Source of the DNA: Bifidobacterium eulemuris
GTDB lineage: Bacteria; Actinomycetota; Actinomycetes; Actinomycetales; Bifidobacteriaceae
DNA: 64,000 nt
NCBI RefSeq assembly: GCF_014898155.1
Contig: NZ_CP062938.1
Coordinates: 248,001 to 312,000, forward strand
Direction: 5' to 3'
Of the stretch, positions 51,242 through 59,848 are shown piece by piece; position 1 is the first letter of the stretch; each line of letters opens with the position of its first letter. The translations under genes and the position numbers were made by a program. The notes beneath the pieces were generated by a model. The model was not told where the DNA came from and made no database searches. It saw nothing but the letters and a program-made list of their open reading frames with translations.

Positions 51242-52774
51242 ATGAGCGACCCGAGAGGATTTCTGAAAGTCCGCACCCGCCGCGAGTTGGCCGAGCGCCC
51301 CGTCGAGGAGCGCATCAAGGATTGGTGCGATGTGCACGCCGAATCCGGCCTGCAGCCGTGGACCCGCGAGCAGGCGGCCCGCTGCATGGATTGCGGCACC
51401 CCGTTCTGCATGACCGGATGCCCGTTGGGCAACCTCATCCCCGAATGGAACGATTTGGTGCGTCAGGGCAAATGGGAGGACGCCTACAACCGTCTGTCCA
51501 TGACCAGCAACTTCCCCGAATTCACCAGCCGCATCTGCCCGGCCCTGTGTGAGTCGGCCTGCGTGCTCGGCATCTTCCAGCCGCCGACGATGATCAAGAA
51601 CGACGAGCTCGCCATCATCGACCAGGCGTGGCAGCTCGGCTATGTCAAGCCGCTGCCGCCGCAGCGCCTCACCGACCAGACCGTCGCGGTCGTCGGCTCC
51701 GGCCCAGCGGGTCTGGCCTGCGCCCAGCAGCTCACGCGCGCCGGCCACACGGTGGTCGTCTACGAGCGTGACGAGCGGGTCGGTGGCCTGCTGCGCTTCG
51801 GCATCCCGAACTTCAAGCTCGACAAGGGTCTGATCGACCGTCGCGTGGAGCAGATGGAGGCCGAGGGCACCGTGTTCAAGACGGGCGTGGAGATCGGCAA
51901 GGACATCTCCTGGGACGATCTGCGCGACCGGTACGACGCGGTGGTCGTGGCCATCGGATCCACCGTGCCGCGCGATATGAACCTGCCCGGCCGCGAGCTC
52001 AAGGGCATCCACTTCGCCATGGACTTCCTGCCCGACGCGACCCGTCGTGTGTACGGTTTGGAGACCAAGAACGACATCACCGCCGCGGGCAAGCATGTGG
52101 TGGTGATTGGCGGCGGCGACACCGGCTCCGACTGCCTCGGCACTTCGATCCGTCAGGGCGCGAAGGACGTGACCGTGCTGCAGATCATGCCGAAGGAGCC
52201 CACCGAGCGCCCTGAGGGCCAGCCGTGGCCGACCTACGCCCGCCTGTACCAGAAGACCTCCTCGATGGAGGAGGGCGGCACCTACATGTACAGCACCGAT
52301 TCGGTGAACTTCGTGGGTTCCGACGAGGAGCAGGCCCGCGTGCATGTCGAGAACTCGACCGCCACCGAAGGCTTCGTCGCCGACGAAAACGGCCATGTGA
52401 CCGGCTTGAGGGTCGTGGACGTGGCGCCGGGGGAGAACGGTCCGTTCACCCGTCAGCCCGGCACCGAGCGCGTGATCCCCGCCGATCTGGTGCTGATCTC
52501 CGTGGGCTTCCTGCATCCGGACACCACCACGCTGGTCGACCAGTTGCCGGTGGAGTTGGACGGCCGCGGCAACGTGGCCCGCAACGACGGCTTCGCCACC
52601 TCGCAGGACGGCGTGTTCGCCTGCGGTGACGCCGGCCGAGGCCAGAGCCTGGTCGTGTGGGCCATCTCCGAAGGCCGCTCCTGCGCCGCCGCCGTCGACG
52701 AGTATCTGACTGGCGCGACCGAACTGCCCAAGCCGATCGTCGCCTCCCAGCGTCCGATGGCATTGCCGCGCTGA
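51242..52774 (+). CDS. gltD: Glutamate synthase, small subunit
   Basis: This is the beta subunit of GOGAT (510 residues), which passes electrons from NADPH through FAD and two 4Fe-4S clusters to GltB. The N-terminal cysteine clusters are MDCGTPFCMTGCPLGNLI and TSRICPALCESACVLGIF. The FAD-binding VAVVGSGPAGLACAQQL and the NADPH-binding VVVIGGGDTGSDCLG follow. It starts 1 nt after the gltB stop. A hairpin terminator lies about 30 nt beyond its stop. Confidence 0.97.
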   Translation: MSDPRGFLKVRTRRELAERPVEERIKDWCDVHAESGLQPWTREQAARCMDCGTPFCMTGCPLGNLIPEWNDLVRQGKWEDAYNRLSMTSNFPEFTSRICPALCESACVLGIFQPPTMIKNDELAIIDQAWQLGYVKPLPPQRLTDQTVAVVGSGPAGLACAQQLTRAGHTVVVYERDERVGGLLRFGIPNFKLDKGLIDRRVEQMEAEGTVFKTGVEIGKDISWDDLRDRYDAVVVAIGSTVPRDMNLPGRELKGIHFAMDFLPDATRRVYGLETKNDITAAGKHVVVIGGGDTGSDCLGTSIRQGAKDVTVLQIMPKEPTERPEGQPWPTYARLYQKTSSMEEGGTYMYSTDSVNFVGSDEEQARVHVENSTATEGFVADENGHVTGLRVVDVAPGENGPFTRQPGTERVIPADLVLISVGFLHPDTTTLVDQLPVELDGRGNVARNDGFATSQDGVFACGDAGRGQSLVVWAISEGRSCAAAVDEYLTGATELPKPIVASQRPMALPR

Positions 52775-52807
52775 CACGCGCGCCCGTAAATTCAGCGCAT
52801 CGCATTC

Positions 52808-52831
52808 GTGGCCCCTCACCCGAGGGGCCAC
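52808..52831 (+). terminator. Terminator of gltBD
   Basis: A 10-bp perfect stem (52808-52817 with 52822-52831) with an ACCC loop is followed by a weakly T-rich CTGCGTTTCG. Confidence 0.75.
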
Positions 52832-52913
52832 CTGCGTTTCGTACCACTCGTCTTTCCTGTCAAGAAGCAGGATCCGCGATCGGACGGGTTTTCCATGACT
52901 TGATAGCGCCCAT

Positions 52914-52941
52914 ACACGCATGCGCCGCAGTCCATGCGTGT
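52914..52941. promoter_or_regulatory. Inverted repeat touching the -35 of the T8G9 promoter
   Basis: ACACGCATG (52914-52922) and CATGCGTGT (52933-52941) form a 9-bp perfect inverted repeat with a 10-nt spacer. The right arm touches the -35 box. This is a good operator geometry. Confidence 0.5.
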
Positions 52942-52974
52942 TGACTTTATTTTTTTTGGGGGGGGGCACATAAT
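52941..52974 (+). promoter_or_regulatory. Putative slippage-controlled promoter (T8G9 tract in spacer)
   Basis: TTGACT (52941-52946) and CATAAT (52969-52974) are separated by 22 nt, most of which is eight T (52950-52957) followed directly by nine G (52958-52966). Loss of five bases from the tracts would give the ideal 17-nt spacing. At the present length a weak or OFF state is predicted. It resembles the G10 promoter at 2890-2916. Confidence 0.55.
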
Positions 52975-53032
52975 GATATTGCCGACGCAAGGATGCATCG
53001 GATTGTTCTTGCGGATTTGAGAAGGAGACATG

Positions 53033-53287
53033 ATGGACAAGATCTGGCAGTTTGGATTGACGCTGATGACGATGGGATTCATATCCAGCGCCATACTGTT
53101 CGCGGCAAGCGTGGTCGCCACGCCGTTTTTCGCCTCTGTTGATGGCATGGGGGAGACGACCGCCTTGCCGGGACTGTTCGGCATGGATCTCGCCGTCGCG
53201 ATGGCCGTCGCACTGGTGGTCACGGTGATCGGACTGCTGATCTGCATGATTCAGATCACCCAAAGGATTCAGGAGAATAAGGACTGA
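53033..53287 (+). CDS. Small two-TM membrane protein behind the T8G9 promoter
   Basis: The 84-residue protein has two predicted membrane segments (about 6-32 and 51-75) with a short loop between them (SVDGMGETTALPGLFG), and a short polar tail. I do not recognise a family. AAGGAG at 53022-53027 is 5 nt before ATG 53033 and only 2 nt before ATG 53030, so 53033 is chosen. It is the first gene after the homopolymer promoter. Expression is predicted to be variable between cells. Confidence 0.75.
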   Translation: MDKIWQFGLTLMTMGFISSAILFAASVVATPFFASVDGMGETTALPGLFGMDLAVAMAVALVVTVIGLLICMIQITQRIQENKD

Positions 53288-53418
53288 GCGCAGCCTGGAC
53301 GGGATTGCGGATCTCGAAAAGGGTGCCTTTCGATGCGGCGGTCCGCACATGGCGGGAGAGGCTGGGGTACACTGTTCTCCAGCGTATCCGTCAATCTCGT
53401 GAATAAGGAGTTGTCCCA

Positions 53419-53883
53419 ATGCCGAACCGTGCAGAACGCCGCAAGGATGCGAAGAACGCGCGCCGCGGAATCCCGTCCCAGTATGACCAGACCCGCGGGC
53501 GCGGACGCTCGGGCATGATCGACGAATACGCGCTGCAGCAGAAGTCGATGCGCCTGCAGGAGGGACTGGACGGCGGCGAATGGAAGCCGACCGGCGGCTC
53601 GATCACGGCCACCGACACCACGCTGACCACCAATCCGAACTACACGAATCCCAAGATGTTCAAAGCGCCGCACTCGTTGCGCCAATGGTTCCGCGTGGGC
53701 AGCTGGACGCTGATCGCCCTGTCCATCATCGCGTTCTTCGTGGTGATGTGGCTGCCGAGCCATCCGATCTGGCTGGTCGCCACCATCTCCGGCGTGTTCA
53801 TCATCGGCGTGCTCAGCCTGTTCTTCACCGCCGGCGATTCCAAGCACAATCCCAACCTCGACGCGCACGGCACTGCCGTATAA
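53419..53883 (+). CDS. Hypothetical membrane protein with basic N-terminus
   Basis: The 154-residue protein starts with a strongly basic cytosolic stretch (about 1-35, with RAERRKDAKNARRG), then a polar region, then two membrane segments (about 97-118 and 122-140) and a short tail. The N-terminal pattern suggests binding to nucleic acid or acidic lipids, which is only inference. AAGGAG precedes ATG 53419. It is 131 nt after the 84-aa gene and could share its transcript. Family unknown to me. Confidence 0.8.
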   Translation: MPNRAERRKDAKNARRGIPSQYDQTRGRGRSGMIDEYALQQKSMRLQEGLDGGEWKPTGGSITATDTTLTTNPNYTNPKMFKAPHSLRQWFRVGSWTLIALSIIAFFVVMWLPSHPIWLVATISGVFIIGVLSLFFTAGDSKHNPNLDAHGTAV

Positions 53884-53893
53884 CCTCAATATC

Positions 53894-54003
53894 CGTCATC
53901 CCGAGCAGAGTCGAGGGATCTCCAGAGATGAGATCCTTCGACTCCGGCTACGCCTCCGCTCAGGATGACGAGTAACAATGGACCGCCTCCGCTCGGGATG
54001 ACG
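53894..54003. repeat. Dispersed palindromic repeats, facing pair plus fragment
   Basis: A full unit (53894-53922) faces an inverted full unit (53930-53970), forming a long potential hairpin. A fragment (53983-54003, CCGCTCGGGATGACG) follows. The array lies between two converging genes and may serve as a terminator. Confidence 0.8.
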
Positions 54004-54021
54004 AGCGACGGCGGTTTTCCT

Positions 54022-55053
54022 TTACAAGCGCGCGTAGGTGAAATCGCGGATCATATCGAGCACGACGCCGCTTTCCTCAAGCCAGGTCATGCATACGGGG
54101 AACACGTGTCCCAGCGTCTCGGCAGGGGCGGTTTTCCAATCATGCAGTTCGAAATCGGCGTCCGCCTCGGCCAAATGCATGGCGAGACGCAGCGTCTCGT
54201 TTTGAATGAAATCATCGCTGCTGGTGTTCAGGAACAACGGCGGCAGATCGACCTTGCTTGTGATCTCGCCGAGATCGAATGTGCGCGGATCCAGATCCTT
54301 CACGCATCCCAGCATGCTGTCGGAGAACCTATGCAAAAGGGAGCTGTGATCGGGATCGATCTGGGATTCGCCATCCTCACGCGGCATATACGGCAGCATG
54401 TTGTACACGCCTGAAATGAGGGCCGCGCCGAGGACATTGACTCCACTGGGCGTCACGCCGAGCTGGCGAGCCAGCTCCGGCGAATGCTCGATCGCCGTGG
54501 TGAAGAACGCCAAGCATCCGCCGGCGGAATCGCCGGTCATCCATACGCCGTCCTGCGCGATGGGGTACTCATGCCGATGGTCGCGAATCCATGCCAGCGC
54601 CGTGGCGATATCCCGCAGTTGTCCGACGAAATCGGTTTGCGGCAACGGACGGTAATTCAATGAGAACACGGCGAAGCCACGTTCGGCCAGATGGGTGCAG
54701 AAATTGCGATTGAGCTCCTTGTATCCGTATACGAATCCGCCGCCGTGCACATCCACGTACACGGGAAGCGTGCGCCCGCCACGAACCACGGCGTCGTGGG
54801 GCAGGTAGAGGTCGAGCCTGTGGCCACGAACCTCATCGGCATCGTCGGCATAGTGAAGATCCTCGATGATATCCACGCCTTCGGGGTCGTGCCATAATGG
54901 CACGCGAGCCTCGTCGCACCGAACGAAGCCCAGACGGGCCTCTCGGATGACCGCGGCCAAGGATTCGGGACAGTCGTTCAGATCGCCATCCACCTCCGTC
55001 CAGTAGTCGTACGGCACTCCCTCGGGTGTGGCCATCGTGATCTTATCCGTCAT
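54022..55053 (-). CDS. Alpha/beta hydrolase, HSL-type esterase
   Basis: The 343-residue cytoplasmic esterase belongs to the hormone-sensitive lipase family. It shows the oxyanion motif HGGGFVYG, the nucleophile motif GDSAGG, an aspartate in NTSSDDFIQ, and a histidine near the C-terminus (TLGHVFP). Start ATG 55053 is preferred because AAGGAG lies 5 nt upstream; the longer frame to 55182 is not supported. The substrate is unknown. Confidence 0.9.
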   Translation of the reverse strand: MTDKITMATPEGVPYDYWTEVDGDLNDCPESLAAVIREARLGFVRCDEARVPLWHDPEGVDIIEDLHYADDADEVRGHRLDLYLPHDAVVRGGRTLPVYVDVHGGGFVYGYKELNRNFCTHLAERGFAVFSLNYRPLPQTDFVGQLRDIATALAWIRDHRHEYPIAQDGVWMTGDSAGGCLAFFTTAIEHSPELARQLGVTPSGVNVLGAALISGVYNMLPYMPREDGESQIDPDHSSLLHRFSDSMLGCVKDLDPRTFDLGEITSKVDLPPLFLNTSSDDFIQNETLRLAMHLAEADADFELHDWKTAPAETLGHVFPVCMTWLEESGVVLDMIRDFTYARL

Positions 55054-55286
55054 ACAGGCTCCTTCGTCGTTCGTCATCACCCCGCCGTGATATGCGCGAT
55101 CCTTCGCGAATCTCATGGCGGGCATTCGGGCTTCGTTCTCGAAAACCTTTTTTAGGTTCCACCCGACAGCCGGCGGATGCAAGCGGCGAAACGCGGACAG
55201 GACACGAACATGCGGATTGTGCGTTTCGCATGGGGCGATGTCCTAAAGTGGTCAGTGGAATCGAAAACCTATAGGAGAGGTGACCA

Positions 55287-56528
55287 ATGAAGGTTGATAT
55301 CCTTACCCGCGAATACCCGCCGAAAGTCTATGGCGGCGCCGGCGTGCACGCCGAGGAGCTGTCCAAGGTGCTGGCTGAGCGCGTCGACGTGACCGTACGT
55401 GCCTTCGACGGCCCGCGCACCGAAGCCGACATCCCCGAAATTCCCGGCGAGAATCCGGCCGGATCGCTCAAACTCGTCGGCTACGACACCCCCGCGGAGC
55501 TATCGGACGCCAACGGCGCGATTAAAACGCTCGGAGTGGATCTGCAGATCGCCAACGATGTGGATGCCGACATCAGCCACGCGCACACCTGGTACGCCTG
55601 CATGGCCGGCTATCTGGCGAAGATGCTGCACGGCACCCCGCTGGTCATCACCGCGCACAGTCTGGAGCCCTTCCGCCCGTGGAAGAAGGAGCAGCTCGGC
55701 GGCGGCTACAATCTGAGTTCCTGGGCCGAGAAGGAGGCCTACGAGCATGCCGACCGTGTGATCGCCGTCTCCGCCGGTATGCGCGAGGATATCCTCGCGG
55801 CCTATCCGAACGTCGACCCGGATAAGGTGGTTGTGGTGCATAACGGCATCACGATGAGCCAGTTCGAAACCCCGGCCGACGACGATCCGGGCTGGAAGGT
55901 GTTCGAGCGCTACAACATCGACCGCAGCAAGCCGACCCTGCTGTTCGTGGGCCGCATCACCCGACAGAAAGGCCTGCCGTATCTGCTCAAGGCCCTGCAT
56001 CTGGTCGACCCCGGCATCCAGGTGGTGCTGTGCGCCGGCGCGCCCGACACTCCGGAGATCATGGAGGAGGTCAAAACCGCGTTCGCCAAGCTCGACGAGG
56101 AGCGCGGCAACATCGTCTGGATCGAAGAGATGCTGCCCAAGCATGAGCTCAACGCGCTCGAGCATGGCTGCGACGCGTTCATCTGCCCGTCGATCTACGA
56201 GCCGCTCGGCATCGTGAACCTCGAGGCCATGGCCTGCGGTCTGCCGGTCGTCGCCTCCGCCACCGGCGGCATCCCCGAGGTCGTCGTCGACGGCGAAACC
56301 GGCTATCTCGTGCCGATCGACCAGCTGCACGACGGCACCGGCACCCCCACCAATCCGGACAAGTTCGTGCAGGATATGGCCGACGCGATCAACAGGATCA
56401 TGGCCGATCCCGAACTCGCCAAGAAGATGGGCCAGGCCGGCTACGAGCGCGCCCGCGACATGTTCAGCTGGGAGTCCATCGCCGACAAGACGGTCGCCGT
56501 CTACCAGTCGGTGCTTGACGAGCAATAG
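55287..56528 (+). CDS. glgA: Glycogen synthase (GT4 type)
   Basis: The 413-residue GT-B glycosyltransferase belongs to the actinobacterial glycogen synthase group. The N-terminal KVYGGAGVHAEELSKVL and HTWYACMAGYLAK are typical. The C-terminal half has FVGRITRQKGLPYLL, and the acceptor/EX7E region around PSIYEPLGIVNLEAMACG. It uses ADP-glucose made by GlgC (9.5 kb) to extend glycogen chains. AGGAGAGG lies 9 nt before ATG 55287. Confidence 0.94.
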   Translation: MKVDILTREYPPKVYGGAGVHAEELSKVLAERVDVTVRAFDGPRTEADIPEIPGENPAGSLKLVGYDTPAELSDANGAIKTLGVDLQIANDVDADISHAHTWYACMAGYLAKMLHGTPLVITAHSLEPFRPWKKEQLGGGYNLSSWAEKEAYEHADRVIAVSAGMREDILAAYPNVDPDKVVVVHNGITMSQFETPADDDPGWKVFERYNIDRSKPTLLFVGRITRQKGLPYLLKALHLVDPGIQVVLCAGAPDTPEIMEEVKTAFAKLDEERGNIVWIEEMLPKHELNALEHGCDAFICPSIYEPLGIVNLEAMACGLPVVASATGGIPEVVVDGETGYLVPIDQLHDGTGTPTNPDKFVQDMADAINRIMADPELAKKMGQAGYERARDMFSWESIADKTVAVYQSVLDEQ

Positions 56529-56904
56529 ACGACGAGGGAACGGTCCGTTCCTTTCCGTCATCCTGAGCGAAGGCAACGGTCCGTTCCTTTCCGTCATCCT
56601 GAGCGAAGGCAACGGTCCGTTCCTTTCCGTCATCCTGAGCGAAGCACGAAGTGCGGAGTCGAAGGATCTCATGCCTTTTGAGGCAGTTGTTCAGAGATCC
56701 TTCGACTCCGCTACTCTCCGCTCAGGATGACGGGAGGACTCCGCTACTCTCCGCTCAGGATGACGGGAGGATTCCGCTGCGCTCCGCTTAGGATGACGGA
56801 GAGAACTACGCTATGGTCCGCTCGGGATGACGGGACGCGTTCGGGACGACGAGGGAAAAGACGACGCTTGGAACGATGACGGGAACAACCAGACAGGGGA
56901 GACT
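56529..56904. other. Repeat-filled gap between glgA and the ABC ATPase gene
   Basis: This 376-nt region has no credible gene. It is almost wholly made of repeat units (56539-56835), followed by about 60 nt of leader with AGGGGAG before the ATPase start. Confidence 0.8.
56539..56835. repeat. Tandemly expanded palindromic repeat array
   Basis: Three tandem 36-bp copies begin AACGGTCCGTTCC at 56539, 56575 and 56611; the third continues into a full unit ending GAAGGATCTC (56670). From 56694 the inverted form begins. Its right half is tandemly repeated with a 33-bp period at 56704, 56737, 56770 and 56803, with increasing sequence drift. Left and right arms can pair. Confidence 0.85.
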
Positions 56905-57759
56905 ATGTACGAAATCACTTTGGCATTGCGTGATGTGGAGTTCCGCCGTCGCAGGCGTGTGATTCTGACCGACGTGAACCTCACCGTCAAGCGTGGCGAG
57001 AAGTGGGTGCTGTTCGGTCCCAACGGCATCGGCAAATCCTCACTCGTGCAGATGATGAGCACGCGCGGATTCCCCTCCAACGGCACGGTCGACATCCTCG
57101 GCAACCGCATGGGCAAGGTCGACGTGTTCTCCTACCGCAACCGCATCGGCTTGAGTTCGGCTGAGCTCGCGCGGTCCTTCCCTCCCCAGGAGGATCCGCT
57201 CGACGCCGTGGTGACCGCGCTCACCGCCACCACCGGTCGTTGGCGCGAGGATTTCACCGACGAGGACTACGCCAAGGCACGTAGCCTCATGACCCAGTTC
57301 GGCATCGATTATCTCGAGGGCAAGATGATGTTCAAACTCTCCGAGGGCGAACGCACGCGTGTGCTGATCTGCCGGGCCCTGATGGCCGATCCCGATCTGC
57401 TCATCCTCGACGAGCCGACCACCGGACTCGACCTGGGCGGACGCGAACTCGCCTTGCGGGCGCTCAGCCGCATCGGCGAAGAGGATACCGACCGCACGGT
57501 GATTCTCGTCACGCATCGTCTTGAGGAGATTCCCGTCGGATTCGACCATGTGGCCATTATGGGCCGCATCACCGGCAGCGAGGCCGACGCCTATGCCGAC
57601 AATGTGGCGGGCAATGATCCCGCGCCCGGCACGATCATCTACACCGGAGACCTCGAGCACGGTTTCACCGCCGAACGGCTCAGCGCCATCTTCGGCCTCG
57701 ACCTCACCGTGACCCACGACAACGGCCGTTGGGGCGCCTTCGCCTCCGCCGCGCTGTAA
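56905..57759 (+). CDS. ABC transporter ATP-binding protein
   Basis: The 284-residue protein has Walker A GPNGIGKSSL, the signature LSEGERTR, Walker B LLILDEPTTGLD, and the switch histidine in ILVTHRLEE. It resembles the ModF/YlmA-like single-ATPase group. No permease gene is adjacent, so it may work with a distant partner or in a non-transport role. Start ATG 56905 is preferred because AGGGGAG lies just upstream and the longer frame overlaps repeat DNA. Confidence 0.9.
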   Translation: MYEITLALRDVEFRRRRRVILTDVNLTVKRGEKWVLFGPNGIGKSSLVQMMSTRGFPSNGTVDILGNRMGKVDVFSYRNRIGLSSAELARSFPPQEDPLDAVVTALTATTGRWREDFTDEDYAKARSLMTQFGIDYLEGKMMFKLSEGERTRVLICRALMADPDLLILDEPTTGLDLGGRELALRALSRIGEEDTDRTVILVTHRLEEIPVGFDHVAIMGRITGSEADAYADNVAGNDPAPGTIIYTGDLEHGFTAERLSAIFGLDLTVTHDNGRWGAFASAAL

Positions 57760-57878
57760 AACCGCCCAGTCGACCGCCCATCGCACGAAGCCGGGCCACG
57801 ATGATGTCGCAAGGCATGGGTTCCATATGCGACAATGGCATCCGGAACAATCATGAGAGCATCGTGGAAAGAGGACGC

Positions 57879-58958
57879 ATGAGACGCGGAGCATTTGAGG
57901 CGGGGGAGAAGGTGCAGTTCACCGATCGCAAGGCGAAGAAGATCACCGACCAGCTGGTGGCGGGCGGGAGCACGCAGACCGAGCATGGTCTGATCCTGCA
58001 CGACGATGTGATCGGCCGGACCGAGGGCGTTCTCGTCACCACGGTGACCGCCAAACGTGAGTCGCAGCTCAACCAGGCGCATCCCGAACGCGACGCGTCC
58101 AAGCCTTGGAAGGCGACACGTGCGATCGGTGGATGGCAGTACGCGGTGATGCGCCCGCGGTTGGCCGATTATGTGCTGTCCATGCCGCGCGGCGCGCAGA
58201 TCATGTATCCCAAGGATGTCGCCCAGGTCATCCAGCTCGGCGACATCCGCGCCGGCGCGCGCGTGCTCGAATCCGGTGCCGGTTCGGGCGCGATGAGTCT
58301 GAATCTGCTCGACGCGGTGGGGGAGTCGGGGCATCTGACCACCATCGAATTGCGTCCCGACTTCGCCCGCGTGGCGGAGGCGAACGCGACGCTGTATTAC
58401 GGGGAACGCCCCGCATGGTGGGATCTGAAAACCGGGGATTTCGATTCCGTCGCCGCCACTCTTGAGGAGCATTCCTTCGACCGCGTCGTACTCGATATGC
58501 TCGACCCGTGGAACCGCTTGGAGCAGGCGTACCGTGTGATCGCGCCCGGCGGCGTGCTTATCGCCTACATCACCACCACCACGCAGATGAGCCGTCTGGT
58601 GGAGGCCTTGCGCGAGGCCGGCACGTGGACGGAGCCGATGATCCAGGAGACGCTGGAGCGCAGTTGGAAGGCTCAGGGTCTCGCCGTGCGCCCCGACCAT
58701 CAGATGATCGGGCACACCGGATTCCTCGTCGTCTCACGGGCGATGGCGGAGGGTTTCCAGGCGTTGAGGAAACGCGACCGCGCCACCAAGGATACGGTCA
58801 CCGACATCGACGATTTGACGCCCGAGGAGCGCGAGGCGCAACTGGAGGATCTCGAATTGCGGGACATCTCCGACCGCAAACTCCGTAAGGTGCTGCGCGA
58901 TCTCGACAGGCAGGTCGCCGCGCTTGGCGGCGATACGGCCGATTATCTGCAAGAATAG
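57879..58958 (+). CDS. trmI: tRNA (adenine-58-N1) methyltransferase TrmI
   Basis: The 359-residue protein methylates N1 of A58 in the tRNA T-loop. It has a beta-rich N-terminal domain and a SAM-binding Rossmann domain: the GAQIMYPKDVAQVIQ segment, motif I VLESGAGSGAMSL, and LDMLDPWN. Start ATG 57879 follows GAAAGAGGA. The C-terminal tail beyond about residue 300 is charged and longer than in minimal TrmI proteins. Confidence 0.93.
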   Translation: MRRGAFEAGEKVQFTDRKAKKITDQLVAGGSTQTEHGLILHDDVIGRTEGVLVTTVTAKRESQLNQAHPERDASKPWKATRAIGGWQYAVMRPRLADYVLSMPRGAQIMYPKDVAQVIQLGDIRAGARVLESGAGSGAMSLNLLDAVGESGHLTTIELRPDFARVAEANATLYYGERPAWWDLKTGDFDSVAATLEEHSFDRVVLDMLDPWNRLEQAYRVIAPGGVLIAYITTTTQMSRLVEALREAGTWTEPMIQETLERSWKAQGLAVRPDHQMIGHTGFLVVSRAMAEGFQALRKRDRATKDTVTDIDDLTPEEREAQLEDLELRDISDRKLRKVLRDLDRQVAALGGDTADYLQE

Positions 58959-59018
58959 AGCAGGAATGACGTGGGGTCGGCGAACGGCCCCGCGGTTATG
59001 CAAAAGGCAGAAGGCATT

Positions 59019-59576
59019 ATGGGCGTCAATGTGAGCAAGGTGGCCAAAAAGGCCAAGAACTACAACCATATTCTGCTGGTGATGAGGCACGCCAAGGCCG
59101 AGCCGTCCAACCCGGACGGCGACCGCAGCCGTGAGATCACCGACAAAGGACTCAAACAGGCGAAAAAGGTGGCCAAAGGCTTGGTCGGCATGAAGCTCAA
59201 GCCCGGACGCATCGCCTGTTCGGCGGCGACACGCGCCACGCAGACGTTGGATCGCATGCTCAAAACCTTCGGCGACGAGCCGACCGTCGACTACCGCCAA
59301 AGCCTGTACGACGGCGGCATGCAGAGCATCTTCGACGAGTTGGCGCATACCAAGCCGAAAACCCGCGTGCTGATGGTGCTCGGCCATGAGCCCACCGTGT
59401 CCATCTGCAGCCAGTGGCTCGCCTCGTCCGCCTCTGATCCGGCCGTGCTCGATCTGCTCAATCTGGGTGTCTCGCCCGCCTCCGTGGTGGTGTTCGGCTC
59501 GAACAAGCCCTTCGACCAGTGGCAGACCCACAGCGGCGACCTGCTCGCCGTGATCACCGCCAAGGATTTCGACTAA
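59019..59576 (+). CDS. SixA-like histidine phosphatase
   Basis: The 185-residue protein belongs to the histidine phosphatase superfamily. The catalytic RHAK motif (LLVMRHAKAEP) starts the domain and the second histidine is in VLGHEPTV. The small domain fits SixA-like phosphohistidine phosphatases, but substrate cannot be told. ATG 59019 is preferred; GGCAGAAGG lies upstream. An in-frame GTG at 58971 would give 16 more residues. It is 60 nt after trmI and probably co-transcribed. Confidence 0.87.
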   Translation: MGVNVSKVAKKAKNYNHILLVMRHAKAEPSNPDGDRSREITDKGLKQAKKVAKGLVGMKLKPGRIACSAATRATQTLDRMLKTFGDEPTVDYRQSLYDGGMQSIFDELAHTKPKTRVLMVLGHEPTVSICSQWLASSASDPAVLDLLNLGVSPASVVVFGSNKPFDQWQTHSGDLLAVITAKDFD

Positions 59577-59585
59577 GCGTGACTT

Positions 59586-59715
59586 GTCATCCCGAGCGAA
59601 GGTCGTTCCTAGTCATCCCGAGCGGAGTCGAGGGATCTCAAATCCTATGAGATCCTTCGACTCCGCTACGCTCCGCTCAGGATGACGGAGAGAAGACTTC
59701 GCTCAGAATGACGGA
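59586..59715. repeat. Dispersed palindromic repeats upstream of metE
   Basis: A fragment (59586-59602) is followed by a full unit (59612-59639), an inverted full unit (59649-59687) and a fragment (59693-59715). The two full units face each other and can form a hairpin. The array begins 10 nt after the phosphatase stop. Confidence 0.8.
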
Positions 59716-59848
59716 AAGAGACGGCGAAGCATATAGATTTCGGTTATAGCGACACCTTAACTGGCTTGATGACTGCGATTGCGCGGTTTCTTGATACTCT
59801 TGTCGGGTTCAAGACGTTTCACCCACGAAACAAGCCCATGGAGGTTTC

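Noticed and set aside
56539..56646. CRISPR-like look of the 36-bp tandem units
   Set aside because: Units are contiguous with no unique spacers, match the dispersed repeat family, and no cas gene is near.
59716..59848. SAM or cobalamin riboswitch before metE
   Set aside because: The leader is short after the repeat block and shows only a small GTTTC/GAAAC stem. No B12 box or SAM core is visible.
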